This document shows positions 29,897-37,812 of a DNA stretch of 41,026 bases, piece after piece. The DNA comes from Kribbella solani (GTDB lineage Bacteria; Actinomycetota; Actinomycetes; Propionibacteriales; Kribbellaceae): assembly GCF_014205295.1 (NCBI RefSeq), contig NZ_JACHNF010000002.1, forward strand, positions 1 to 41,026, in the 5' to 3' direction. The stretch's first letter is position 1. The number at the start of each line of letters is the position of its first letter. Made by a program: the position numbers and the translations under genes. A model generated the notes under the pieces. It did no database searches. It saw only the letters and a program-made list of their open reading frames with translations, and was not told the DNA's origin.

Positions 29897-31134
29897 TGAA
29901 CCACGATACCCCTGATCACACTCCGAACACCGGCGATGCCGTACGCCGCATCAGGTACCGCCGCAAGCTGACGCAGGAGGAACTGGCCGAACGCGCTGGC
30001 CTGTCCGAGGCCACGGTCAAGTCGATCGAGACCGGCAAGCGGCAAGGCCGGATGCCGACACTCGCAAAGCTCGCCCGTGCCCTCGGAGTTTCCACCACCG
30101 ACCTGTTGATCCCGGCCGCCGGCGCCCCGGTCGTCCCGGAGGCCGACCCGGACGGGCTGCTTGCGGTACGCCGTGCCCTGACCCCACCGCTCGGGATCGA
30201 CCTGACCGGCGACCTCGAGCCGGAACAGCCGGGACCGTGGGTGGAGACGCTGGCCTACGCCGAACGGCTCTACATGGACGATCGCTACGACGCCGTGCTC
30301 CAGGCCGTGCCCGTCCTCATCGAAGAGGCCTCGATCCTGCACCGCGCGAACCCGGCCGAACCGCGGCCGCTCGCGCAGGCCTACCTGTATGCGGCCAACG
30401 CCCTCACCCAGCTCCGGCAGCTGGACCTGGCCAACCACGCACTCGACAAGGCGATGCGGGTCGCGTACGACACCGGCGACGAGCTGCTCGCAGCCTGGGC
30501 GGTCGGGATCCAGTGCTGGACCCTGCTGCTGCAGCGCCGGTTCCGTGAGGTGGAGCAACTGGCCGTCCAGACGGCCGAGCGGATCGAACCGAAGATGTCC
30601 GACCCGGCGTCACCACAGGTCGCGACCTGGGGATGGCTGATGATGCGCGCGTCGGCGGCCGCGATCCGCGACGCGCGCACCGACGACGCCGAGACTTACA
30701 TGCGGCAGGCCAAGATGGCCGCGTCCCGGCTCGACGGCGAGCAACTGGCAGCCAGTGCTGGTGTTGGTGTCTGGTCGCCGCCGCCGGTACGGCGGTTCTG
30801 CGAGACAACCGTGGGCTTCAAATCCGTCGAGAACGCGATCCTGATCGGGGAGCACGGCAAGGGCCTCGAGCTCGCCGCACGGGTGGTCCCGTCGAGGATT
30901 CCCACGGTGAACAACCGCAATCGGCACAAGCTGGATCTGGCCGCCGCGCATGTTGCGTCCGGCAACCAGGCCGACGCGATCGAGTCCCTGATGGATCTGC
31001 GGGACGCGGCGCCGAAGTGGCTCAGCCACCAGGGTTACGCCCGCGAGATGATCCGCGAACTCGTCGAGCACCGCCGCCGCGCGTACGCCGACCAGCTCGG
31101 CGAGCTCGCCGACCACGTCGGCCTCCCGGTCTGA
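29896..31134 (+). CDS. XRE-family regulator with TPR domain (412 aa)
   Basis: Residues about 12-70 form a clear HTH: VRRIRYRRKLTQEELAERAG, LSEATVKSIETGKRQGRMPT, LAKLARALGVSTTDLLIPA. The other 340 residues are helical repeats (LAQAYLYAANALTQLRQLDL, NHALDKAMRVAYDTGDELLA, LDLAAAHVASGNQADAIESL), a ligand-sensing TPR array like those of quorum or phage-type regulators. The ATG at 29896 is chosen over longer frames because HTH proteins of this type begin about a dozen residues before the first helix. It could control the neighbouring integrase module. Confidence 0.82.
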   Translation: MNHDTPDHTPNTGDAVRRIRYRRKLTQEELAERAGLSEATVKSIETGKRQGRMPTLAKLARALGVSTTDLLIPAAGAPVVPEADPDGLLAVRRALTPPLGIDLTGDLEPEQPGPWVETLAYAERLYMDDRYDAVLQAVPVLIEEASILHRANPAEPRPLAQAYLYAANALTQLRQLDLANHALDKAMRVAYDTGDELLAAWAVGIQCWTLLLQRRFREVEQLAVQTAERIEPKMSDPASPQVATWGWLMMRASAAAIRDARTDDAETYMRQAKMAASRLDGEQLAASAGVGVWSPPPVRRFCETTVGFKSVENAILIGEHGKGLELAARVVPSRIPTVNNRNRHKLDLAAAHVASGNQADAIESLMDLRDAAPKWLSHQGYAREMIRELVEHRRRAYADQLGELADHVGLPV

Positions 31135-31281
31135 CCCGGGATCTCAGACGGGAAAGCGGTCGACGCGAAGTACGGCGACCTCGCGCTGGGGCTCGAGCAG
31201 GAAGTAGGGGTGTCGTGACGAGCCCGATGTAACGGTTGCCGAGGGCATTGCGATACCTCTCCCAGGGGAGGAAGTGATCTG

Positions 31282-31446
31282 ATGCAACGACGCTGCCGGT
31301 ACCAGCCAGCCAGGGCGGGGACGGCGGATCCGTACGTCGCGGACCTGGTACGGCGGTTGCGTGGATTGCTGGCGATCGTCACGCGGCCGGCGGCGCGCTG
31401 TCAGGACCCGGTGCGGCGCGACGACGAGCTCTTGGACCGGCTCTAG
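31282..31446 (+). CDS. small hypothetical protein (54 aa)
   Basis: GGGAGGAAGTGATCTG precedes an ATG at 31282, an excellent ribosome site. The product MQRRCRYQPARAGTADPYVA continues with DLVRRLRGLLAIVTRPA and DDELLDRL, very basic with one amphipathic helix. A hairpin follows at 31454-31475. No family recognised. Confidence 0.45.
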   Translation: MQRRCRYQPARAGTADPYVADLVRRLRGLLAIVTRPAARCQDPVRRDDELLDRL

Positions 31447-31453
31447 CTGGTGG

Positions 31454-31475
31454 CCGGTGGCGCGCTCGCCACCGG
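31454..31475 (+). terminator. 9-bp perfect hairpin after the 54-aa gene
   Basis: CCGGTGGCG (31454-31462) and CGCCACCGG (31467-31475) pair around CGCT, eight bases past the stop at 31446. Confidence 0.7.
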
Positions 31476-31731
31476 TGGGAAACCGTCGGCTATGCCGACC
31501 AACACGTCCTCGGAGCGCAGCGCAGAGGGCCGAGCGAAGCGAGGTTCGCAGGACACGTGTTGCCAGGTTCCCTTATGCCCTTTTGCTTCTCTGTCGTCTG
31601 TTCCACGTCCGGAGCGTTAGCGGAGGACTGGAACGCTCGTGTATCAGGGGAACTCGTCGGTACGTACCGGTCCGGGCGACGGTCGCCTTGCGCGGAGCGC
31701 GTGTACGGTCCGGTGCTGTCTCCCCTGGTCA
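31476..31731. other. non-coding stretch
   Basis: Open frames on both strands show weak third-position GC and no family match, so I see no gene. The stretch holds short imperfect repeats of the form GAGCGnAGCG. Confidence 0.5.
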
Positions 31732-32226
31732 TCAGGCCTTTTGTCCGTACCCCTGTTGAGAAGGTCGTGGCACCGCCGTACGGGTCTGCACAGGCAGATC
31801 TTCGTCGTCGTGCTCGTCCTCGTCGTCGGCTTCGAGGTAGCTGTCGTACAGGCCGGGGTCCCGGCGCGGGTTGGTGTCTTCTTCCCAGGCGTTGCGGGCC
31901 GGCCATTCCGAGCGGGTCTCGGCCGCGTTGATGGCGCGGTCTGCGAGGGGGTCCTGGACGCGGGTCATCTCGGCTCCGGGATCCCCGTCGTAGACCAGGA
32001 ACTGGCCGCGGTGGTCACGGGCCAGGGCGATGCCGTGCAGCGGCGGCTGGGGCTCTGTGTCGAGGTCCGGGATGGCCAGGACGACTTGTGTCACCTCTTC
32101 GTCGAGGTATTCGTCGTGCAGGTCGACGCGGACGAGCAGCGGTACGTCGTACTGAACCCAGCGGGTGTGTTTGGCCACGGCAGGAAAAACTACTCGCCGC
32201 ACGAGCACGGCAGAACCAGCCGGCAT
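31732..32226 (-). CDS. hypothetical acidic protein (164 aa)
   Basis: The middle reads VQYDVPLLVRVDLHDEYLDE, then EVTQVVLAIPDLDTEPQPPL and HGIALARDHRGQFLVYDGDP, a beta-rich domain. An acidic tail (EADDEDEHDDEDLP) follows. No family recognised. The ATG has GGAG immediately in front, too close for optimal use, so an in-frame GTG (VRRVVFPAVAKH) may be the real start. A DNA-mimic function of the acidic tail is conceivable but unsupported. Confidence 0.5.
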   Translation of the reverse strand: MPAGSAVLVRRVVFPAVAKHTRWVQYDVPLLVRVDLHDEYLDEEVTQVVLAIPDLDTEPQPPLHGIALARDHRGQFLVYDGDPGAEMTRVQDPLADRAINAAETRSEWPARNAWEEDTNPRRDPGLYDSYLEADDEDEHDDEDLPVQTRTAVPRPSQQGYGQKA

Positions 32227-32323
32227 CTCCGATATGTATTTAGGACGTACTTATCGACGGCGGCTGGCTCAGGGTGCTGGAGGACTCAAGCCGGTGGAGG
32301 ACCTGTCCGGCGTACAGGGCCGA

Positions 32324-33049
32324 CTATTCGTCGGCGACGTCGGCGAGCCACTCGGTTTCGTCGGTCCAGCGGGCGACGATCGACAAGACTCCCAGCATCT
32401 CCAGGGCGTGCTGTTCGGGCCATTCGTCGTTGCTGTGGGCGGCCAGATTGCGGATGCCGGCGAAAGCTCCCTGCGCGATCAGGTGCAGTCCCTCCTGCCG
32501 GGACCGCCAGTTGTCGGTGCCGGGGTCGCCCGGAACGTGCAGCCGGGGCCGCCCGGGCGCGGGCTTGGGCGAGAAGACCTCCGCGACCAGGGCCCGGTCG
32601 GTCAGGGAACTGCCGGCCTTCTGGGCGATGTGCGCCGACAGGGAGGTCGCGGCAGCGCCTACGGCGACCCGGTACTTGCCAGTTCCCCACAGCGGTTCGG
32701 CCGCGTTCCAGATGTTGGGGTGGAACTGGTCAGCACCGACAGCAGGACCGTCGGGTGCGAGGTTCGTCTTCACCAACTCGGCATCGCGGGCGACTCCGAG
32801 AGCCTCTTCAGCGAGCTCCCTGTACACATCGGCCTGCTTCGTCAGGTCGACCGGAACGGTGCCTGGCAGCACCACGTCGAGTGCCCGGGCGATCTTCTTG
32901 AACGTCGGAAGCTCGCTGCGGTATTTGGCTTCCAGGTCGTGGTCGATCGGCGTGACCTTCCACGGGTCGTTCGTGCCGGGCAGGAGGCTGACGGTACGGC
33001 AGGTCGTGTGAAAAGCCTGGATGCGTTCAACCATCCACTGGTAGTTCAT
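32324..33049 (-). CDS. TIGR02391/Ymh-like protein, HEPN-type (241 aa)
   Basis: Residues about 105-240 match the Ymh family layout. HPNIWNAAEPLWGTGKYRVA, then VGAAATSLSAHIAQKAG, LTDRALVAEVFSP, and QEGLHLIAQGAFAGIRNLAA followed by H. RNLAAH is an R-X4-H motif as in HEPN RNases of abortive infection and toxin systems. The N-terminal part (KYRSELPTFKKIARALDVVL) is helical and unrecognised. It lies seven bases from the RelE/Phd pair, in a small toxin island. Confidence 0.72.
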   Translation of the reverse strand: MNYQWMVERIQAFHTTCRTVSLLPGTNDPWKVTPIDHDLEAKYRSELPTFKKIARALDVVLPGTVPVDLTKQADVYRELAEEALGVARDAELVKTNLAPDGPAVGADQFHPNIWNAAEPLWGTGKYRVAVGAAATSLSAHIAQKAGSSLTDRALVAEVFSPKPAPGRPRLHVPGDPGTDNWRSRQEGLHLIAQGAFAGIRNLAAHSNDEWPEQHALEMLGVLSIVARWTDETEWLADVADE

Positions 33050-33055
33050 CGGCTG

Positions 33056-33331
33056 TCATCCGGTCCGGCCGGCATGGATCACGACCACGGTCACCCGGTT
33101 GTCGTCGACGTTGTAGAGCACGCGGTAGCGGCCGGACCTTAGCCGCCGGCGGTCCGGCGTACCGTACGCCACCGTGTCGGCCGGGCGCGGCTCGACGGCG
33201 AGCTGATCGACCGCCTGGAACAGCTCAGCCAGGCCGTCCGGGTCGTCCTTGAGGAACCCGGCCGCCTGGTCCAGGGCTCGCTCGTCCCAGATGACCTCGT
33301 ACCGCGCTCCCCCGGCGCTGCCCTCGGTCAC
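33056..33331 (-). CDS. relE: RelE/ParE-superfamily toxin (91 aa)
   Basis: RYEVIWDERALDQAAGFLKD, ELFQAVDQLAVEPRPADTVA and RRRLRSGRYRVLYNVDDNRV, then VVVIHAGRTG, is the compact RelE fold with its basic active surface. RelE toxins cut mRNA on the ribosome. The start at 33331 overlaps the antitoxin stop (ATGA), the usual arrangement with antitoxin first. Confidence 0.88.
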   Translation of the reverse strand: MTEGSAGGARYEVIWDERALDQAAGFLKDDPDGLAELFQAVDQLAVEPRPADTVAYGTPDRRRLRSGRYRVLYNVDDNRVTVVVIHAGRTG

Positions 33332-33582
33332 GCCTCAGCGATCCCGAGCCGCTCGCGGGCCTCACGGTGCGAAACCGTGCGCAGCGTACCCGCGGCCTTC
33401 TCAGCGTCGTACCTGGCAAACGCCAACTCGTCCTCCAGGTCCTCGAGCTCCTGGGCGTTGATGATCACCGCGGCCGGCTGGCCGTGGTCGGTGATCGTGG
33501 TCCGCACGCGCCGGGTGCTGGCCCGGCGTACGAGGGTCCCGAACTGGCTACGGGCCTCGGTGATCGGCAGCGTGTCACTCAT
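33328..33582 (-). CDS. Phd/YefM-family antitoxin (84 aa)
   Basis: DTLPITEARSQFGTLVRRAS, TRRVRTTITDHGQPAAVIIN and AQELEDLEDELAFARYD are the canonical Phd/YefM DNA-binding fold. The C-terminal helix (AEKAAGTLRTVSHREARERL) would wrap the toxin. It is the first gene of the pair and probably represses its own promoter, for which TACAGTTCCGTAC beside the start codon is a partial dyad candidate. Confidence 0.88.
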   Translation of the reverse strand: MSDTLPITEARSQFGTLVRRASTRRVRTTITDHGQPAAVIINAQELEDLEDELAFARYDAEKAAGTLRTVSHREARERLGIAEA

Positions 33583-33671
33583 GTACGGAACTGTACTCTT
33601 CTGCCCACATCACGAGTGCGTCAACGCCACGCTGTCGACAGCCGATCAGGACCGGGCAGGTCTGACGTTGA

Positions 33672-34124
33672 TCACGAACTGGCAGGCTTGCGACTCATCG
33701 ACATGAGGATCGCGATCGACTTCCGCCGGCTCTCCTTTGTGGGCGGCTCAGCGACCGCCTTCGCCTCCACACACGCCCGATGACCCCACTGCGCGGTCAG
33801 CGGCCACCGGGCGATCTCCACCCCGGCATGGATCGACTCGGGGCAGAACGGGCACGCGCTGTCCTTGCGCGCCAGCATGATGTCGAGCTGCCACTGCTCG
33901 CGGTATGGGTGCGGCGGCACCGGCTCGCCCGCAGCTGCAGCGATCAACACCGCGGCCTCGCGTTCGGTCAGCCCGATCGACAGCCCGCGACGCTCACGGG
34001 CCGACACGACGTCGAGCACCCGCAGCGTCCGCGTCAGGTCGGACCCCGCCACGGCGTCGGCCTGGATCTTGTGGTGGAGACCTCGCGCCAGCACGCGCAC
34101 CTGGTCGTCGTTGAGCTGTGGCAT
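33672..34124 (-). CDS. hypothetical protein with CPFC zinc motif (150 aa)
   Basis: SACPFCPESIHAGVEIARWP followed by LTAQWGHRACV is a zinc-binding pattern reminiscent of PARP-type or treble-clef fingers. The N-terminal 80 residues (NDDQVRVLARGLHHKIQADA, TRTLRVLDVVSARERRGLSI) look helical. Its start is at 34124. Function unknown; such proteins are frequent in actinobacterial mobile DNA. Confidence 0.55.
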   Translation of the reverse strand: MPQLNDDQVRVLARGLHHKIQADAVAGSDLTRTLRVLDVVSARERRGLSIGLTEREAAVLIAAAAGEPVPPHPYREQWQLDIMLARKDSACPFCPESIHAGVEIARWPLTAQWGHRACVEAKAVAEPPTKESRRKSIAILMSMSRKPASS

Positions 34125-34173
34125 GCGATGAACGGTATCGACGCTTCACTCGCTGCCGAGCGTTGTGGCGCCC

Positions 34174-34196
34174 GTGTCGATGAGTACGTCGGGCAG
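34174..34196. repeat. 23-bp exact repeat, copy 1 (pair with 38092-38114)
   Basis: The 23 bases are identical to 38092-38114, same orientation. On the minus strand they read DLPDVLIDTGATTLGSE stop (34199-34146), resembling FLPDVLIDTAAATL of the VbhA-domain gene, so this is probably a remnant of a related gene. Confidence 0.7.
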
Positions 34197-34197
34197 A

Positions 34198-34548
34198 TCA
34201 GTAGTCGTCTGCGTTGCGCACGGCCAGTTGATGCGGACCGTCGTGGCCGGCGTCACCGACACAGGCCAGGTAGTCGCCCGGGTCTCCGTCATCACCATCG
34301 AAGGACTCGCTGTAGAAACAGCGCGGCTTCCGAGCTCGGGCGCGGGTAGCGGCCTCTTCCTGCCGCTTCACCCATTCCGCGCTCGGCTGACAGGGCAGCA
34401 GGGTCTTGTCGTCGTTGGTGACCGTCCCCTCGTACCGCCCGCAGTTGACGCACTGGAACAGATCGGTCGCCCGGTCGTACTCGAACTCGTGGCCCTGCCA
34501 ACCGCCGGCAGGCGACTGGACCTGGACTTCGTGAACCCGGATCTCCAT
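34198..34548 (-). CDS. zinc-ribbon-like hypothetical protein (116 aa)
   Basis: HEFEYDRATDLFQCVNCGRY and a later LLPCQPS, then RCFYSES and LACVGDAGHDGPHQL, give a CxxC plus further Cys/His as in a small zinc ribbon. Start at 34548 (MEIRVHEVQ); an upstream GTG at 34599 adds 17 residues that look non-coding. It lies next to the gene remnant at 34146-34199. Confidence 0.5.
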   Translation of the reverse strand: MEIRVHEVQVQSPAGGWQGHEFEYDRATDLFQCVNCGRYEGTVTNDDKTLLPCQPSAEWVKRQEEAATRARARKPRCFYSESFDGDDGDPGDYLACVGDAGHDGPHQLAVRNADDY

Positions 34549-34673
34549 ACCCGCGAGTGTGGCAGTCACGACCGACAGATCGCGGCCGTACGAACCCAAC
34601 CGGTTTTAGTCACAACCATCCGCCGGTGACGGAAACCAAGACGCTGGCGGACGCCTGCCCAGAGATAACGTCA

Positions 34674-34696
34674 CATCGTTGATTGGTGGCGTTATC
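34674..34696 (-). terminator. 7-bp dyad overlapping the helicase stop codon
   Basis: GATAACG (34674-34680) and CGTTATC (34690-34696) are inverted copies around nine bases; the TAA stop of the helicase is inside the right arm. Weak as terminator, perhaps a protein site. Confidence 0.35.
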
Positions 34697-36641
34697 GTTC
34701 GCGGCGCGGGACGCCGGCGAGGTGGTCATCGATCCAGTTCAGGCCGCCGCGGTCCAGCTGGTGCTGAGCGCGGGTGACGGCGACGTAGGCGAGCATCGCG
34801 TCGGCGCGGGGCAGTTCGCCGGGCTGGCCGTCGTCTGTGGCCTTGGGCTGGCGGAAGTCGTCGGCGATCTTGACGCGGTGCCACTCGCGGCCCTTGGCCT
34901 TGTGGGCGGTGGAGATCGTCAGCTGCGCGGCGCTTTCGCGGACGAGGCGGTCCGCGGCCCGGATCAGTTCGTCGGGGCCGTGGTCGTCGACGAGGCGGAC
35001 GAACACCTTCAGGTCGCTGCCGGCCTCGTCCTGGTCGACGTAGTCCTGGACTTCGCGCCAGCTGGTGAACGCGCACAGCTCGGGGTGCTGGGTCGTCTTG
35101 CCCCGTTGCAGGTCCAGGGCTGCTTCGGCCATCGACTTGATCGAGCTCGCACCACCGACCAGCGCGACTCTGGTACCGGCGTCCATCGCCTTCATCGCCT
35201 GCGACATCGCTTCGGCGTTGGTCCGGCACAAGACGGCATCGGGCGCGGGCAGCGGGCCAACCGTGGACTGAACGGAGGCCGTGCCGGACAGCCGGAGCCG
35301 GGCGCCGATCGCGGTCAGCCACTTGTTCGCCTCGGCGGCGATTGCGTCGCCGAACCGCCAGGACTGGGTCAGCTGGAGCCGGGTGTTGGCCGGCCAGGAC
35401 TCCAGCGCGTCGATCGCTCCGCGCCATTGGTAGATCGCCTGGTTGCTGTCGCCCACGGCCACCAGCTGGGCCTGCTGGGCCTGGACGACCTTGGCGATCA
35501 CCGGGTTGGCGTCCTGGGCCTCGTCGAAGAACACGACGTCGGTGTTCAGGCTGGGCTCGCTCAGCGCCCATTGCTTCAGGTACACGTCGTGGCTGTAGCG
35601 CAGCCGCCCGGTCCGGCCCTGTAGCTCCGCCCACATCTTCTGCGCGACCGGCACCACGAACTCCTGCAACGCCTCCCGTGCCGTGCCGTCGACGCCGTTC
35701 ACCGCCGGCACGTGGTACCGGGTGATCCCGGTGTCCGCGGACTGGCAGAACCGATCGACCGTGTTCGACGCGATCCGGGCCAGCGACACCGCGTCCAGGA
35801 CCCGTTTCCCCGTCGCGTCCGACAGCTCCAGCGAGTGCGTGATCCGCATGATCCTGGCCGCTTCGCGGGCCGGGACCCGCGGCCCGTTCAACCGGTCCCG
35901 GTAGTGCTTCCCGTGGGCCTGGTACGCCAGGCTGTGCGCCGTCGAGCACAGCACGCTGCCCGGGAACTTCTTCTTGGCCTCGGTCGCGACCGACTTGTTG
36001 AACGCCACGTAGATCCCGCGCCGTCCAGGCGGCATCGTCAGCGCAGCAAGGCGAAGCGTCGACGTCTTCCCCGTTCCCGCACCCGCTTCAACGACCAGGT
36101 TGCCGCCGGCAGCGAACGCGTCCACGATCGCCGCCTGCTGCCCCGTCGGCCGCAACCCATCCACCACCGGCCGGCCAGCAGCACCCTGACCCCGAGCCGA
36201 GCCACCCGCCAGAGCAGCCGCCGGGGCGGCCGGCGCGAGACGCACAGGAACCTCCTCTGGAGGCTTCGCCGACCAGACCGGCACCACCGGCTCAGGCACG
36301 GCAGGATCGGGTACGACGGGCCCAGGTACGGCGTGCGCGGGGAGGAATCCCAGCAGGCCCTTGACCCGGCGCGATAGCGACCGCAGTTGGTCGTCGGGGA
36401 CCTGGTCGACGTCGGCCGATTCCAGCCGGCGGCGCAACTCCCCCAGATCCGCCATCACCGCCGATCGCAGCCCCGTGGCCGGGTCCTCGTGACGCTCCCG
36501 GTACATGGCCTGCTTGCACCCCGGCGAGCAATACACCATTGCCCGCCCCGGCCCGGCCCGCCGCACCAGGAACTCCTCCCCACACCGCGCACACTTGCGC
36601 TCCTTCGGAGCCCCTGCCGCAATCGTCGCCCTTTTCGTCAC
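34692..36641 (-). CDS. UvrD/Rep-type helicase with N-terminal zinc finger (649 aa)
   Basis: Residues 17-42 (CARCGEEFLVRRAGPGRAMV, YCSPGCKQ) form a C-x2-C...C-x3-C finger, unusual on a UvrD helicase. After a Pro-rich linker, LRPTGQQAAIVDAF is the Q-motif, GAGTGKTS (187-194) Walker A, VVFFDEAQD (369-377) Walker B, NQAIYQWRG motif III, TISTAHKAKGREW motif V-like and YVAVTRA motif VI. It is about half the length of classic UvrD and lacks large 1B/2B inserts. I chose GTG at 36641; a TTG at 36677 is possible. A role in plasmid repair, replication or defence is inferred only. Confidence 0.8.
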   Translation of the reverse strand: MTKRATIAAGAPKERKCARCGEEFLVRRAGPGRAMVYCSPGCKQAMYRERHEDPATGLRSAVMADLGELRRRLESADVDQVPDDQLRSLSRRVKGLLGFLPAHAVPGPVVPDPAVPEPVVPVWSAKPPEEVPVRLAPAAPAAALAGGSARGQGAAGRPVVDGLRPTGQQAAIVDAFAAGGNLVVEAGAGTGKTSTLRLAALTMPPGRRGIYVAFNKSVATEAKKKFPGSVLCSTAHSLAYQAHGKHYRDRLNGPRVPAREAARIMRITHSLELSDATGKRVLDAVSLARIASNTVDRFCQSADTGITRYHVPAVNGVDGTAREALQEFVVPVAQKMWAELQGRTGRLRYSHDVYLKQWALSEPSLNTDVVFFDEAQDANPVIAKVVQAQQAQLVAVGDSNQAIYQWRGAIDALESWPANTRLQLTQSWRFGDAIAAEANKWLTAIGARLRLSGTASVQSTVGPLPAPDAVLCRTNAEAMSQAMKAMDAGTRVALVGGASSIKSMAEAALDLQRGKTTQHPELCAFTSWREVQDYVDQDEAGSDLKVFVRLVDDHGPDELIRAADRLVRESAAQLTISTAHKAKGREWHRVKIADDFRQPKATDDGQPGELPRADAMLAYVAVTRAQHQLDRGGLNWIDDHLAGVPRRER

Positions 36642-36661
36642 AATCAATAATGTTACGAAAA
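36632..36661 (-). promoter_or_regulatory. AT-rich dyad at the helicase start
   Basis: TTTTCGT (36632-36638) and ACGAAAA (36655-36661) are inverted around an AT-rich core, with further symmetry to TTTTCGTMACA. It is the most AT-rich spot nearby and overlaps the chosen GTG, so it is likely operator and promoter of a leaderless message. Confidence 0.5.
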
Positions 36662-36713
36662 CATTCGCGATGTGCAACCTCCCCGGCTTGGCGTGTTTCC
36701 GTCACACCAGCAG

Positions 36714-36752
36714 CAGGCACCGTTTTGCACCGGGGCCGTTCGTCGGTGCCTG
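36714..36752 (-). terminator. 9-bp hairpin after the small-gene operon
   Basis: CAGGCACCG (36714-36722) and CGGTGCCTG (36744-36752) pair around 21 bases, 21 bases past the stop at 36774. Confidence 0.55.
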
Positions 36753-36773
36753 GGCCGCCCGGCAGCGGTTGTT

Positions 36774-36977
36774 TCAGTCTTGGATTTCGCGGCCCAGCCG
36801 TGCGTACGGCGGGTACTTGGCGCCGCGGGGCACCCAGACAGTCAGGCAGGCGAATTCCCCACCGGTGTCGCAGTCCGGCCGATGCGTGATCCAGGGCCGG
36901 ACCCCGCAGCCGGGGCAGGGCTGCTTCTCGATCGCGGGCAACGGCGGCAGCTTCGAACGACGAGCGCCGGCGGTCAT
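36774..36977 (-). CDS. small zinc-ribbon protein (67 aa)
   Basis: KQPCPGCGVRPWITHRPDCD then GGEFACLTVWVPRG gives CxxC, a third Cys in an HRPDC motif, and a fourth Cys in EFAC. It is probably a one-zinc ribbon. It is the last gene of the operon read from 39945, coupled by ATGA. Function unknown. Confidence 0.6.
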   Translation of the reverse strand: MTAGARRSKLPPLPAIEKQPCPGCGVRPWITHRPDCDTGGEFACLTVWVPRGAKYPPYARLGREIQD

Positions 36978-37282
36978 GACTGGCGCTTCGTGCTACGGGA
37001 CCGTGGCGCCGGATTCCCGGCCGCGCGGGCGCGTTGGATCCAGGACGCGATGGTCACGAGCGTTCCGTACTCCCAGTCGGCCAGCCAGGCGATCATGCGC
37101 CGGTCGTAGGCGCCCAGCTCGACGCCGGCGGCGGCCAGCTCGTCCAGGATGATCGCGGCGTCCTCGCGGCGACGCTGCGCACGTACCTCGTCGGTGTAGG
37201 GGATGGTCTGCTGGGCGCGGATCCAGGCCGGGTCACGGTGCGGCTCGGTCTCGATCGGTCCGGTCGGGATCTCGGGTTTCAC
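36974..37282 (-). CDS. hypothetical protein (102 aa)
   Basis: GTG at 37282 overlaps the previous stop (GTGA). RREDAAIILDELAAAGVELG then AYDRRMIAWLADWEYGTLVT and IASWIQRARAAG are helical, with a basic tail. It resembles small plasmid proteins with a DUF-type helical core, but I cannot name one. Confidence 0.55.
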   Translation of the reverse strand: MKPEIPTGPIETEPHRDPAWIRAQQTIPYTDEVRAQRRREDAAIILDELAAAGVELGAYDRRMIAWLADWEYGTLVTIASWIQRARAAGNPAPRSRSTKRQS

Positions 37283-37812
37283 TGGCCGGTCTCCGCTCTT
37301 CCGGTGGCCTCGTGGATGGGTCGGGTGGCCTCGCGGGTCCGGACGCCGATCGGCAGTTCCGGCAGGACGGGGTCGTCGTCCTCGACGGCGTACCACTGGT
37401 TCGGGGTCCGGTCGGGGTGGCGCTTGTAGTACGCCACGGAGTAGTCCCGCCGGATCCGCGCCTTGCGGTCCTGGTCGACGTCGTCGCGGATCGAGTCGGC
37501 CGGGTGTCCGGTGAGCTCGGCGATCTCGTCCGGGTCGGCGCCTTCGTCCAGCAGCCCGAAGACGGCCGCCTCCAGGAACCGCTTGCAGGCCCACTGCAGG
37601 TTGCGTGCGGTCAGGATCTTCGACCGCAGATCGGGCTCCTCGCGCAGCAGGTCGTCCGCCCTCCTGATCGTGGCGTCGCGGCCCAGGTCCTTCCATGCCT
37701 CGCGCAGGTCGACGTACTCCGAGCGCGGTGCCGGGCAGTCGTCGACGCTGCGCGGCGCCGTACGTTCCATCGCCGGTCCGGGCGCCGGGTCGGGCGCCGG
37801 GTCGGTGGTCAT
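37279..37812 (-). CDS. hypothetical protein with HTH-like segment (177 aa)
   Basis: SKILTARNLQWACKRFLEAA, VFGLLDEGADPDEIAELTGH and PADSIRDDVDQDRKARIRRD suggest a DNA-binding helix-turn-helix in the middle. The C-terminus (PNQWYAVEDDDPVLPELPIG) is Pro-rich. The start overlaps the upstream stop (ATGA). Family unknown. Confidence 0.55.
   Translation of the reverse strand: MTTDPAPDPAPGPAMERTAPRSVDDCPAPRSEYVDLREAWKDLGRDATIRRADDLLREEPDLRSKILTARNLQWACKRFLEAAVFGLLDEGADPDEIAELTGHPADSIRDDVDQDRKARIRRDYSVAYYKRHPDRTPNQWYAVEDDDPVLPELPIGVRTREATRPIHEATGRAETGQ

Noticed and set aside
31557..31931. Plus- and minus-strand frames in 31476-31906
   Set aside because: Third-position GC is low compared with neighbouring genes, no motif is visible and both strands are equally open, so I regard it as non-coding.
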